Assembly: GCF_033947565.1 (NCBI RefSeq)
Contig: NZ_JARPVX010000013.1
Location: 1-64,000, forward strand
Source of the DNA: Lichenihabitans sp033947565
GTDB taxonomy: Bacteria > Pseudomonadota > Alphaproteobacteria > Rhizobiales > Beijerinckiaceae
Direction of reading: 5' to 3'
DNA: 64,000 nucleotides
Positions 26,818 through 35,594 of this stretch are shown here, piece after piece. Under the pieces are notes generated by a model. The model made no database searches, was not told the DNA's origin, and was given only the letters and a program-made list of their open reading frames with translations. A program made the position numbers and the translations under genes. Each line of letters opens with the position of its first letter. The stretch's first letter is position 1.

Positions 26818-27723
26818 GTGCCGCACCCCTTCCATGTCGTCGACGTGTTCACCGATACGGCTCTCGCGGGCAATCCGTTGGCGGTCGTGCTGGATGCCGG
26901 GGATATTCCGGACGACCGGGCGCAGGCCATCGCGCGCGAGTTCAACCTGTCCGAAACAGTGTTCGTGGCCGACCCGCGTGATGCCATCAATACGGCGCGC
27001 CTGCGCATCTACACACCGACGCGCGAGCTTCCGTTCGCGGGCCATCCGACCGTCGGTGTCGCGGCCTTGCTGGCCGTTCTGCGGGCGCCCGAGATGCTGG
27101 CCCGGCAGGATCTCGCCGTGGTGCTCGAGGAGCGCATTGGCGCCGTCGAGTGTATCGCTCGCTGGGTGAAGGGACGGCTGCAGGCGAGCTTTAGCCTGCC
27201 GAAGCTGCCCAAGACCCTGGGCGAGGCGCCGTCGCCTCGTGTTCTCGCCGAGGCGCTCGGACTCGCCGAAGCCGACATCGGCTTCGATGATCATGTGCCG
27301 ATGATGATCTCGGCCGGCGTCGCCTATCATTTCGTGCCGCTGGCGCCGGGCGCCATCGCGCGCCTCCGGCCGCCTGTCGCGCGGTGGCCCGAGATCCTGC
27401 CGGCCGGAACCCCGACCGCGATCTACGCCTATAGCCGCGACGTGGCCGAAGACGGCTCGCATGTCCGGGCCCGGATGTTTGCCGCCGGACTCGGCATTGA
27501 CGAGGACCCGGCCACGGGCTCTGCCGTAGCGGCGTTGGCGGGCGCCATCATGGCCTTCGAGGCGCTCCCCGACGGCGACCACACACTGGTGATCGAGCAG
27601 GGCTACGAGATGGGCCGTCCGAGCCGCATCGTGCTCGGGCTCGTGGTCGAGGCTGGGGTGCTGGCTTCGGCGTCGATCGGCGGTGGGGTGGTGCGCATTA
27701 GCGAAGGGACGCTGCACCTGTGA
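26818..27723 (+). CDS. PhzF family isomerase/epimerase
   Basis: This 301-residue protein has the two-lobed diaminopimelate-epimerase-like PhzF fold: FHVVDVFTDTALAGNPLAVV, the catalytic Glu in FNLSETVFV, ELPFAGHPTVG, and DEDPATGSAVAALAG. Phenazine PhzF isomerises DHHA, but most homologues act in other, mostly unknown pathways, and no phenazine genes are present. GTG at 26818 has AAAGGAG upstream. The stop overlaps the following Nudix start by 4 bp, so the pair is probably co-expressed. Confidence 0.88.
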   Translation: MPHPFHVVDVFTDTALAGNPLAVVLDAGDIPDDRAQAIAREFNLSETVFVADPRDAINTARLRIYTPTRELPFAGHPTVGVAALLAVLRAPEMLARQDLAVVLEERIGAVECIARWVKGRLQASFSLPKLPKTLGEAPSPRVLAEALGLAEADIGFDDHVPMMISAGVAYHFVPLAPGAIARLRPPVARWPEILPAGTPTAIYAYSRDVAEDGSHVRARMFAAGLGIDEDPATGSAVAALAGAIMAFEALPDGDHTLVIEQGYEMGRPSRIVLGLVVEAGVLASASIGGGVVRISEGTLHL

Positions 27724-28478
27724 GCGGGCATGAGGTGATCGAGGCCGCCGCCGTCACTTGCGACGTGGTGGCGTTCGACTGGCCCTATGCTCGACACGAG
27801 GCCGAGGCCATCGAGGCGAACTGGCTGCGCCGCGTGGCCCGTACGCCGGAAATCTGGAACGGCCGCGTGCTGCTGATGCGGGACGGGACGCTGCAGGCTG
27901 GCAGCGCTCGACCGGTGTTCCACGGCCGCTGCTTCGAGACCGACTTCAAGACGTTTCTCGGCTGGCGTGACGCGGGCTTTCCTTCTGCAGGCGTGCGCAA
28001 CGTCTTCTCGATGGCGGCGCTCGAGAGCCAGGACGGCGCCTTCATCCTGGGCGAGATGGCGCCCCACACGGCGCCGGCCGGCCAGGTCTACTTCCCGTCC
28101 GGCACTCCCGACCCGAAGGACGTCAGCCAGGGACGGGTCGACCTCGAGGCGAGTGCCCGGCGCGAACTCGGAGAGGAAACCGGCCTCGATCCGGCGGAAC
28201 TGACCTGGATCGACGGCATGACGCTTGTCACGAGCCCGATCCGCTTGTGCTGCATGAAGCGCGTGGTGTCGCGGCTGCCGGCCGACGTTCTGGTGGCGCA
28301 GATCCACAGCTGGTTGGCCACCGACCCGCAGCCCGAACTGGCCCGCATGCATGTGGTGCGCGGGCCAGCCGACATCACGCCCGCGATGCCGGCCTTTGTG
28401 GTGGCTTATCTGAACCACCGGTTCGCCGCGACGGACCCCGCCGCGGCGTCGCAATGGGATCGGGTCAGATACCCCTGA
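27720..28478 (+). CDS. Nudix hydrolase
   Basis: This 252-residue protein has the Nudix box core LEASARRELGEETGL (about residue 142), which binds Mg2+ for cleavage of a nucleoside-diphosphate-linked substrate. The N-terminal 100 residues resemble the larger Nudix proteins of alphaproteobacteria. The substrate cannot be deduced. GTG at 27720 overlaps the phzF-like stop codon. The 3' end overlaps the convergent DUF3309 gene by 14 bp. Confidence 0.85.
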   Translation: MSGHEVIEAAAVTCDVVAFDWPYARHEAEAIEANWLRRVARTPEIWNGRVLLMRDGTLQAGSARPVFHGRCFETDFKTFLGWRDAGFPSAGVRNVFSMAALESQDGAFILGEMAPHTAPAGQVYFPSGTPDPKDVSQGRVDLEASARRELGEETGLDPAELTWIDGMTLVTSPIRLCCMKRVVSRLPADVLVAQIHSWLATDPQPELARMHVVRGPADITPAMPAFVVAYLNHRFAATDPAAASQWDRVRYP

Positions 28479-28614
28479 CCAGCAGCACCACGATGATGAT
28501 GAGGCCGATGACGCCGATGCCGCCGCCCATCAGCGGGCCGCCTGCGCCGTAGCCGTAATAGCCGCCGCCGCCGAACAGCAGCAGGATGAGGATGATCAGC
28601 AGGATGACGTTCAT
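28465..28614 (-). CDS. DUF3309-type small membrane protein
   Basis: A 49-residue protein, too short for most gene callers, starts MNVILLIILILLLFGGGG and continues YYGYGAGGPLMGGG, then a second hydrophobic stretch ending in VRGI. Two short hydrophobic segments around a Gly/Tyr-rich loop are typical of DUF3309 proteins. Function is unknown. Upstream lies GGAAC with TTT in general-stress-promoter register (28671-28647), so stress induction is likely. AAAGGGG precedes the ATG. Confidence 0.8.
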   Translation of the reverse strand: MNVILLIILILLLFGGGGYYGYGAGGPLMGGGIGVIGLIIIVVLLVRGI

Positions 28615-28646
28615 GGGAGCAGCCCCTTTCGTGGTAAGCCTAAGCT

Positions 28647-28671
28647 AAACCGCGGCAGCGAGCTTTGTTCC
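28647..28671 (-). promoter_or_regulatory. EcfG/RpoE2-type general stress promoter (DUF3309 gene)
   Basis: On the minus strand GGAAC (28671-28667) is followed by TTT at positions 18-20 downstream, fitting the published GGAAC-N18/19-TT pattern. It ends 33 bp before the start codon. Four other small genes in this window have the same element in the same register. Confidence 0.6.
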
Positions 28672-28751
28672 TGCTCGCTGCGTGATCCTGCCGCAGATGT
28701 GGCAAAAATGCAGCATCAAGGAGGCGGGAACGCCCTTCCACCACCTTACGA

Positions 28752-29852
28752 TCAGAACACCCGCTGAACCCAGCCGTGGGGATCGGCGATGGCGCCGCGC
28801 TGCAGGTCGGTCAGCTCGCGCCGCAGCGTTTCCGCGACGGAGTCGTTGGCAAGCCCTTCCAGCATCGCGAAGGAGTTCGCGCCGTCCTCCACCCGTCCCA
28901 CGGGGGCGATCACGGCCGCAGTACCGCAGGCAAAGGCTTCCCGCAGGGTGCCGCTCGCCGCATCGGCGCGCCATTGCTCGATGCTGTAGGGCTCCTCGCG
29001 CACCGTCATGCCCTTGGACCGTGCCAGGGTGATGATGGAGTCGCGCGTGATGCCGGGCAGGATGGTGCCGTTCAGCGGCGGCGTCTGCAACGAGCCGTCG
29101 GCGAAGGCGAAAAACATGTTCATGCCGCCGAGTTCCTCGACCCAGCGCCGCTCGGCCGCGTCCAGGAACACCACCTGGTCGCAGCCCTGGCGCATCGCCT
29201 CCGCCTGGGCCGGCAGGCTCGCGGCATAATTGCCGCCGCATTTGGCCGCCCCGGTGCCGCCCGGCGCGGCGCGCGTGTAATGGCGCGACACCCACACCGA
29301 GATCGGCTTGGCACCCCCCTTGAAATAGGACCCGACCGGCGAGGCGATGACCATGTACAGGTACTGGCTGGCCGGCTTGACGCCCAGGAATGCCTCGCCG
29401 GCGATCATGAATGGCCGCAGATACAGGCTGCCGCCCGGTCCGGTCGGGATCCAGGCGCGATCGACGGCCACGAGGCGCTGCACCGATTCGACGAACATCG
29501 CTTCCGGCAGTGCCGGCATGGCAAGCCGGTCGGCCGAGTCGGCGAAGCGCCGGGCATTGGCGTCGGGCCGAAACAATTGCGCGCCGCCGCCCTCGACATG
29601 ATAGGCCTTCAGCCCTTCGAAGATCTCCTGCGCGTAATGCAGCACGGCCGCGGCGGGGTCCAACGTGATGGGCTGGCGCGCCTCGACCCTGGCGTCGTGC
29701 CAGCCCTGTCCCTTGGTGTAGCGGATCGTCACCATGTGGTCGGTGAAGACCCGGCCGAAATCCGGGTTGGCCAGCAAAGCCACGCGCTCGGACTCTGCCA
29801 CGGGGGCAGGGTGCGGAATGGTGTCGAAGCTGAAGGGGGCGTCGCCGTCCAT
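28752..29852 (-). CDS. ilvE: Branched-chain amino acid aminotransferase
   Basis: This 366-residue class-IV PLP aminotransferase has the catalytic lysine in TGAAKCGGNYAASL and the domain signature LYLRPFMIAGEAFLGVKP. It performs the last reversible step of Val, Leu and Ile synthesis. The length and sequence fit the long BCAT II form. A good promoter (TTGGAC-N17-TATAAG) lies upstream at 29938-29910, overlapped by a small inverted repeat. It stands alone, 20 kb from the ilv operon. Confidence 0.95.
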   Translation of the reverse strand: MDGDAPFSFDTIPHPAPVAESERVALLANPDFGRVFTDHMVTIRYTKGQGWHDARVEARQPITLDPAAAVLHYAQEIFEGLKAYHVEGGGAQLFRPDANARRFADSADRLAMPALPEAMFVESVQRLVAVDRAWIPTGPGGSLYLRPFMIAGEAFLGVKPASQYLYMVIASPVGSYFKGGAKPISVWVSRHYTRAAPGGTGAAKCGGNYAASLPAQAEAMRQGCDQVVFLDAAERRWVEELGGMNMFFAFADGSLQTPPLNGTILPGITRDSIITLARSKGMTVREEPYSIEQWRADAASGTLREAFACGTAAVIAPVGRVEDGANSFAMLEGLANDSVAETLRRELTDLQRGAIADPHGWVQRVF

Positions 29853-29895
29853 GGGGGTGTCCTCCTCTTCGGTGCGGCCGAAGTCTGTTTAAAAG

Positions 29896-29938
29896 GTCAG
29901 TGTTGCTGACTTATACCGCATCGATGTCGGGCGTCCAA
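29896..29938 (-). promoter_or_regulatory. ilvE promoter with overlapping inverted repeat
   Basis: On the minus strand TTGGAC (29938-29933), a 17-bp spacer and TATAAG (29915-29910) form a good sigma70 promoter. GTCAG-N5-CTGAC (29910-29896) sits from the -10 to the expected start site and could be an operator. The protein that binds it is unknown. Confidence 0.55.
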
Positions 29939-29963
29939 CACCGATGCGCCGCGGGGAAGGATG

Positions 29964-30404
29964 TCAGCCGGTGGCTGGCCTGTCACCCCGGCGGGAGCGG
30001 AACGGCCAGTCGATGACGCCGGCGCAGAATAAGGCCCACCACACGAAGACGGGTTGGAACAACAAACGCGGGCCATGATACCACCAGCCGCTCGGCAGTT
30101 GAGGCACCGCCACATGGTCGAAGGCGTGCTTCAGGTTGGCCGGGTAGACGCAGACCGCGTAGAGCGCCAGCATCACCCCGGCGAGCCAGCGGGTGCGCGG
30201 CACCACGAGGCCGATGGCGCCCGCGATCTCGCAGACGCCGGTCAGGATCACCACCAGCCGGGGCGCCGGCACCCACGCCGGCATGATGGGCAGGAACGGG
30301 TCCGGCGTCGCGACGTGGATCAGGCCGAACACGAGATAGATCGCCGCCATCAGGATCAGCAGGATGCGGCGGGCGGTGGCATGCGGCAGCGCATCGAGGG
30401 GCAT
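29964..30404 (-). CDS. DoxX-like small membrane protein
   Basis: This 146-residue protein has four predicted transmembrane helices (starting about residues 12, 45, 72 and 118) and DoxX/DoxD-like features: RILLILMAAIYLVFGLIH, then LVVILTGVCEIAGAIGLVVP and NLKHAFDHV. Such proteins sit in the inner membrane; most have no known activity. The start at 30404 (MPLDALPHATARR) matches family length. It is divergent from the SDR gene. Confidence 0.75.
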   Translation of the reverse strand: MPLDALPHATARRILLILMAAIYLVFGLIHVATPDPFLPIMPAWVPAPRLVVILTGVCEIAGAIGLVVPRTRWLAGVMLALYAVCVYPANLKHAFDHVAVPQLPSGWWYHGPRLLFQPVFVWWALFCAGVIDWPFRSRRGDRPATG

Positions 30405-30492
30405 GGATGGGGTCCAGGTCTCGCTTCGGACGGAGCGGACCCTAGGTCTTGAACACTGGCCAGCGGTCCGGCCCGTCCAACGAGATAGAGCA

Positions 30493-31341
30493 ATGGCATC
30501 CTCAGCAACACCCGTCTGGTTCATTTCCGGTTGTTCGACCGGGTTTGGCCGTGAACTCGCCAAGCTCGTCGCGGCACGCGGCTGGGCGACCGTCGTGACG
30601 GCGCGCGACAAGAGCCGCGTGGCCGACCTCGCCGAAGGCAACAGCCAGGTGCTGCCACTCGCCCTCGACGTCACCGACGCCAAGGCCGTCACGGCGGCCG
30701 TGGCGGCCGCGGAAGAGCGCTTCGGCGCCATCGACGTCCTGGTCAACAATGCGGGCTACGGCTATCAGGCCTCCGTCGAGGAAGGCGAGGACAGCGAGAT
30801 CCGCGCCCAGTTCGAGGCCAATGTGTTCGGCCTGTTCGCGCTCACGCGCGCCGTGCTGCCCGGCATGCGGGCCCGGCGTCGCGGTCACATCATCAACATC
30901 ACCTCGGTGGCGGGCTTCGTCGGGTTCCCGGGCTCGGGCTATTACGCGGCCAGCAAGCATGCGGTCGAGGGCTGGTCGGACGCGCTGGCGGCCGAAGGCG
31001 CACCGCTCGGCATCAAGGTGACCTGCGTCGAGCCGGGCCCGTTCCGCACCGACTGGGCCGGGCGCTCGCTGAAGCAGACCCCCAATCGGATCGCCGACTA
31101 CGCCGAAACCGCGGGCTCCCGCTTGAAGATGACCGCCGACATCAGCGGCAAGCAGGCCGGTGATCCGGTGCGGGCCGGCGAAGCGATGATCGCGCTCGTC
31201 GACAACCCCAACCCACCCCGCCACCTGGTGCTCGGCCTGTGGGGACACGATGCGGTGGTGAAGAAGCTCAAGGAACGCCTCGACGAGGTGTCCGGCTTGC
31301 GCGATACGGCGCTCGCGACCGACTATCCGAAGGATCGATAA
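30493..31341 (+). CDS. SDR family oxidoreductase
   Basis: This 282-residue short-chain dehydrogenase has the cofactor motif ISGCSTGFGRELAKL (TGxxxGxG variant), the NNAG motif (VLVNNAGYGYQ), and catalytic Ser, Tyr and Lys in SVAGFVGFPGSGYYAASKHA. It is closest to the SDR group often annotated oxidoreductase/retinol-dehydrogenase-like, with unknown substrate. ATG at 30493 is chosen on family length. A strong hairpin follows at 31396. Confidence 0.85.
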   Translation: MASSATPVWFISGCSTGFGRELAKLVAARGWATVVTARDKSRVADLAEGNSQVLPLALDVTDAKAVTAAVAAAEERFGAIDVLVNNAGYGYQASVEEGEDSEIRAQFEANVFGLFALTRAVLPGMRARRRGHIINITSVAGFVGFPGSGYYAASKHAVEGWSDALAAEGAPLGIKVTCVEPGPFRTDWAGRSLKQTPNRIADYAETAGSRLKMTADISGKQAGDPVRAGEAMIALVDNPNPPRHLVLGLWGHDAVVKKLKERLDEVSGLRDTALATDYPKDR

Positions 31342-31395
31342 CCGGGGACAGGACGGCAGCCCGGCGGCTTCCGCGCGATCGGCGCTGGCCCTCGG

Positions 31396-31427
31396 GGCCG
31401 GCCCGGCTTAGAACACCCGGGCTGGCC
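31396..31427 (+). terminator. Strong hairpin after the SDR gene
   Basis: 11-bp arms GGCCGGCCCGG and CCGGGCTGGCC (one G-U pair) enclose a 10-nt loop, 55 bp after the stop. There is no U-tract. The remaining 278-bp gap before the ABC ATPase shows no clear promoter. Confidence 0.45.
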
Positions 31428-31619
31428 TCGCGCCGGTGGACCTTCGCAACATAAGCGGGGCCTTGAACAATCGAGGAGCCGCGAACGGGAGGCCAGGGTG
31501 GATCGCAGGACGGACACGGACCATCGGGTCCGGACAGGCGCGACGTGGCGTGCCCCGGCCGAACGGTTTGGTTCGGCCGTGCCGTTGTCGGGCCGATCCT
31601 GATCAGCCCGGCCGTTCCC

Positions 31620-33518
31620 GTGTCTGCCGCCCCGACCTCCGAGCCCAAGGCGCCCCTGCTGGTGGCGCGCGGCATCACCAAGGCGTTCGGGCGCACCCCG
31701 GCCCTGGTGGGCGCGGATTTCACGCTGCAGCCGCGCGAAATCCATGGCCTCGTCGGCGCCTTCGGGTCGGGCAAGTCGACGCTCGGCAAGATCATCGCCG
31801 GCCATGTCGCCTTCGACGAGGGCGAGATCACCTACCGCACCTATCCGATCCGCCTCCGCTCGACCCGCGATGCCATCCGGGTCGGCATCGCGATGGTGAC
31901 CCAGGAAACCACCCTGGCGCCCGACATGACGGTGCTGGAAAACATCTTTCTGCCCGAGCTTGGCCGACCGGGCTGGCTCGACCGCGGGGCGCTGCGGGCG
32001 CGGGCCCGGGAGCTTCTCGCGAGCTTCGGCCAGGCCGATGCCGTGCCGCTCGATACCGAGGTCGGCCGTTTGTCGTCGGGCCAAAAGCAGATCGTCGAGA
32101 TCGCCAAGGCGCTCGGCATCCGGGCGAAGCTGATCGTCTTCGATGAACCCACCGCCTCGTTGAGTTCGACCGAGGTGGACCGTTTGTTCGACATCATGGC
32201 GCGGCTGCGGCTGTCGGGCCGTGGGCTCGTGCTGGTGTCGCACCGCCCCGAGGATGTCGTCGACGTGACCGACCGGCTCACGGTGTTGCGCGACGGCCGC
32301 GCGACCCTGGATGCCCGCCGGGTCGCGGACATCACGCCGGACGAACTCGCCGAAGCCATGGTGGGATCGGCACCCCGGCTGGAAGCGCGACCGGGCCGAC
32401 GCCGCGCCGCGTCCGAGGACGCCGACACGGCCCGGCTCGTCGTGCACCATCTGGCGTCGGCGCCCGCGGTGCAGGACGTGTCCTTCGCGGTTGCGGGCGG
32501 CGAGATTCTCGGCCTTGCGGGCCTCGTGGGGGCGGGGCGCTCGGAGGTCGCGGAGGCGATCTTCGGGCTGCGGCCGCGGGCCGGCGACGTGCACATCGAC
32601 GGCCAGCCGCTCCGGCCCGAGGCGCCGCGCGCCGCCATCCGGGCCGGCATCGGCTTCGTGCCCGAAGACCGCCCCAACGGCAGCTTCGTGCCGGACATGA
32701 GCCTGCGCGAAAACCTGTTCCTGGCCCATCTCGGCACCCAGCGCGGCTTCGGTCGCGGCTACCAGCGCCGGGCCGCGGCCCTGGACGACCTCGCGCCCAA
32801 GCTGCAGCTGCCGCTCAGCCAAAGGCTCGATTCGGGTCTGCTGCGCTTTCCGGGCGATGTTCAGCAACGGGCCATTCTCGGGCGCTGGCTGCTTCTCGAT
32901 CCGGGCGTGCTGATAGTCGACGAGCCGACCCGGGGCGTCGCCATTGCGACCCGCGCCACCATTCATGCCCTGCTGCGCGAAACCGCCGCCAAAGGCGCGG
33001 CCGTGGTGGTGGTGTCGTCGGACTTCGAGGAACTGCTCGCCCTCGCCGACCGGGTCGTGGTGCTGAGCGATGGCCGCTCCGTCGCGGATCTGCCGGCCGC
33101 GATGCTCGATCGCGAGGCGCTGACCTTGCTGGCTGCCCCCCGGAGTTCCGTCGCCCGCAACACCGCGCTGCTCGAAGACCTCACGGCCGAGAACGGCGGC
33201 GTCGGCTTCTGGGCCCTGATCGAGGGCGACCACGTCATCGGCCTCAACGCCGTGGTGGCCGATGCAAGCGCCGACCCCGGGTTCGCACCCGGCGAAGCCC
33301 GCATGTTCGACGCCACCCGCATCCCCGAGGCGCTCCGGGCCCGGCAACCCAGCTTCATTCGTGAAGCCGACGGCACGCGAACCACCCTGCTGGTGCCGGT
33401 CCGCAGCCCGCGCGGGCAGAATATGGGCTGGGTCGGCCTGACCCTGCCGGGCGGTCACGCGGTGCCGCCGGCCGCCGCCATCAAATTCCGCATCGATACG
33501 CTGGCCGCCAGCCTATGA
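31620..33518 (+). CDS. Ribose-type sugar ABC transporter ATPase with C-terminal extension
   Basis: This 632-residue RbsA-like protein has two ATPase domains. The first is intact: Walker A GAFGSGKST, signature LSSGQKQIVEIAKAL, Walker B LIVFDEPTASLS. The second has a degenerate P-loop (GLVGAGRSE, as usual in this family) and an altered signature (FPGDVQQRAIL). About 120 residues follow the second domain, with a beta-rich pattern unlike normal RbsA proteins, which end near residue 500. The start is uncertain: GTG at 31620 fits the family, GTG at 31545 is open. The permease overlaps by 4 bp. No binding-protein gene is adjacent. Confidence 0.85.
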   Translation: MSAAPTSEPKAPLLVARGITKAFGRTPALVGADFTLQPREIHGLVGAFGSGKSTLGKIIAGHVAFDEGEITYRTYPIRLRSTRDAIRVGIAMVTQETTLAPDMTVLENIFLPELGRPGWLDRGALRARARELLASFGQADAVPLDTEVGRLSSGQKQIVEIAKALGIRAKLIVFDEPTASLSSTEVDRLFDIMARLRLSGRGLVLVSHRPEDVVDVTDRLTVLRDGRATLDARRVADITPDELAEAMVGSAPRLEARPGRRRAASEDADTARLVVHHLASAPAVQDVSFAVAGGEILGLAGLVGAGRSEVAEAIFGLRPRAGDVHIDGQPLRPEAPRAAIRAGIGFVPEDRPNGSFVPDMSLRENLFLAHLGTQRGFGRGYQRRAAALDDLAPKLQLPLSQRLDSGLLRFPGDVQQRAILGRWLLLDPGVLIVDEPTRGVAIATRATIHALLRETAAKGAAVVVVSSDFEELLALADRVVVLSDGRSVADLPAAMLDREALTLLAAPRSSVARNTALLEDLTAENGGVGFWALIEGDHVIGLNAVVADASADPGFAPGEARMFDATRIPEALRARQPSFIREADGTRTTLLVPVRSPRGQNMGWVGLTLPGGHAVPPAAAIKFRIDTLAASL

Positions 33519-34522
33519 GCGCCAAGGATCCCACCCTGAACACGTCGGCCCGAACCGATCTGAGCGGCCTGTTCCGCTCCACCCGTGGCCTCGATCTTGC
33601 CCGTCGGGTCGCCTTGCGAAAGCTGTTGCTCGCCTTTGCGCTGGCCGCGGTGTTGTCGTTTCTGTCGCCCTTGTTCCTGACACGTGTCAGCGTTCTGGCC
33701 ATGCTGGACCAGTCGGTGGTGCTGGGCATCGTCTCGATCGGCATGACCTTTGTGGTGCTGACCGGCGGCATCGACTTGTCGGTCGGCGGCGTGGTGGGGC
33801 TCACCGGCATCGTGCTCGGCCTGGGGCTACAATATCTGTCGATCCCGCTCGCCATCGCGGCCGCCGTTCTGACCGGCGCCGGATTCGGCCTGGTGTCGGG
33901 CGTGCTGGTCGGCGTGTTCGGCCTGGCGGCCTTTGTGGCGACGCTCGGCGTGATGGCGATTGCCCGCAGCCTTGCCAGCCTCCTGTCGGGCCAGCAGTCG
34001 ATCACCGCCATCCCGGACCGGCTGCAGGCGATCCTCAGCATGACGCCGCTCGGCGTGCCGCTGCACGCGATCGTGCTGGTGGTGCTTTGTGGCGCGGCCT
34101 GGACCTATCTGGCCTTCGCCAAGGGGGGGCGCACCCTCTACGCGGTCGGCTCGAATCGCGAGGCGGCCCGCGCGGCCGGCCTCAACGTCGGCCTTTATGC
34201 CGTGCTGCCTTATGTGTTGTCGGGCGTCCTGGCCGCCGTGGCCGCCACCTTGGCGATCGCGCGGCTGCAGACGGCCGACCCCCAGATGGGCAGCACGCTG
34301 GAGCTCGACGCCATCGCGGCCGTGGTGATCGGTGGCGCCAGCCTGTCCGGCGGACGCGGCTCGGTGGTGGGCACGTTGATCGGCGTCTTCATCATGGTGA
34401 TGATCCGCAACGGGCTGAACCTGCTGGGCGTGTCGCCCGCCTGGCAGGGGCTCGCCATCGGCACACTCATCATCGGGTCGCTGTTGATCGAGCGGGCGAC
34501 GGCGCGGCGGCTGCGGCGGTGA
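33515..34522 (+). CDS. Ribose-type ABC transporter permease
   Basis: This 335-residue inner-membrane permease of the RbsC/BPD_transp_2 family has about eight to ten hydrophobic segments and the conserved motifs SIGMTFVVLTGGIDLSVGG and YAVGSNREAARAAGLNV. It forms the channel for the preceding ATPase, with which it overlaps (ATGA). The substrate is likely a monosaccharide or sugar acid. Neighbouring denD suggests a four-carbon sugar acid, but that is inference. The periplasmic binding protein must be encoded elsewhere. Confidence 0.9.
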   Translation: MSAKDPTLNTSARTDLSGLFRSTRGLDLARRVALRKLLLAFALAAVLSFLSPLFLTRVSVLAMLDQSVVLGIVSIGMTFVVLTGGIDLSVGGVVGLTGIVLGLGLQYLSIPLAIAAAVLTGAGFGLVSGVLVGVFGLAAFVATLGVMAIARSLASLLSGQQSITAIPDRLQAILSMTPLGVPLHAIVLVVLCGAAWTYLAFAKGGRTLYAVGSNREAARAAGLNVGLYAVLPYVLSGVLAAVAATLAIARLQTADPQMGSTLELDAIAAVVIGGASLSGGRGSVVGTLIGVFIMVMIRNGLNLLGVSPAWQGLAIGTLIIGSLLIERATARRLRR

Positions 34523-34577
34523 CGTATCGCCGGCACCACGGGACTCGGAGGGCGCGCGTGCGCGGAGGAACGAAGCC

Positions 34578-35573
34578 ATGCATATTCTGATCGTCGGCGC
34601 GGCCGGCATGGTGGGGCGCAAGCTCACCGATCGGCTGCTGCGCGACAAGACCCTGGGCCAGCAAGCCATCACGGCCCTGACGCTGGCCGATGTGGTGGCT
34701 CCCGTGCCGCCTGGAGGCGAGGCCGATGGGCCTGCCATCACGACCGTGACGGTCGACCTGTCGGAGCCGGGCGCCGCCGCCCGCTTGCTGGCGCCGCGGC
34801 CCGATGTGGTGTTCCACCTGGCCGCGATCGTGTCGGGCGAGGCCGAGGCGGATTTCGACAAGGGCTATCGCATCAATCTCGACGGCACCCGGTCGCTGTT
34901 CGACGCCATCCGGCATGAGGCGGCGCGCCAGCCCTACCGGCCGCGGGTGGTCTTCACCTCATCGATCGCGGTTTTCGGGGCGCCGTTCGCCGAGAAGATC
35001 GGCGATACGTTCTTGTCGGCGCCGCTCACCAGCTACGGCACCCAGAAGGCCATCGGCGAGCTGTTGCTCAACGATTATTCCCGCCGCGGCATCTTCGATG
35101 GCATCGGCATCCGGCTGCCCACCATCTGCGTCCGGCCCGGCCTGCCCAACAAGGCGGCCTCGGGGTTCTTCTCAGGCATCCTGCGCGAGCCGTTGAGCGG
35201 CCAGCCGGCCGTGCTGCCGGTTTCCCCCGACGTGCGGCACTGGTTCGCGAGCCCGCGGGCCGCGGTCGGGTTCCTGCTGCGCGCCGCGACGCTCGACACG
35301 GCGCGCCTCGGTGACCGCCGCAACCTGACCCTGCCGGGTTTGTCCGCCACCGTGGAGGAACAGATCGAGGCGCTGCGCCGCGCCGCAGGCGACAGGGCCG
35401 TGGCGCTGATCCGCCACGAGCCCGACCCCACCATCGCCCGGATCGTGGCCGGATGGGCCCGCGACTTCGACGCGGAGCGGGCGCAAACCCTCGGCTTCAC
35501 GGCCGAAACCTCGATGGACGAGATCATCCAGGCCCATATCGAGGACGAACTCGGCGGGCGCATCGGCCTGTAA
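34578..35573 (+). CDS. denD: D-erythronate dehydrogenase-like SDR
   Basis: This 331-residue extended SDR has the NAD motif ILIVGAAGMVGRKLTDRLL, the active-site serine and tyrosine in VFTSSIAVFG and YGTQKAIGELLL, and the segment RLPTICVRPGLPNKAASGFF, which matches D-erythronate dehydrogenase (DenD). DenD oxidises D-erythronate to 2-oxo-tetronate, feeding the OtnK/OtnC catabolic route; those partners are not in the window. It follows the ABC permease by 55 bp and precedes another SDR by 21 bp, suggesting one catabolic operon. Confidence 0.82.
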   Translation: MHILIVGAAGMVGRKLTDRLLRDKTLGQQAITALTLADVVAPVPPGGEADGPAITTVTVDLSEPGAAARLLAPRPDVVFHLAAIVSGEAEADFDKGYRINLDGTRSLFDAIRHEAARQPYRPRVVFTSSIAVFGAPFAEKIGDTFLSAPLTSYGTQKAIGELLLNDYSRRGIFDGIGIRLPTICVRPGLPNKAASGFFSGILREPLSGQPAVLPVSPDVRHWFASPRAAVGFLLRAATLDTARLGDRRNLTLPGLSATVEEQIEALRRAAGDRAVALIRHEPDPTIARIVAGWARDFDAERAQTLGFTAETSMDEIIQAHIEDELGGRIGL

Positions 35574-35594
35574 GGTCGCAAGGGAGGCAAACGC

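Noticed and set aside
31740..31790. Loss of Walker A in the first ATPase domain
   Set aside because: The loop GAFGSGKST differs from the usual GENGAGKST but still satisfies GxxGxGKS/T, so the site is intact.
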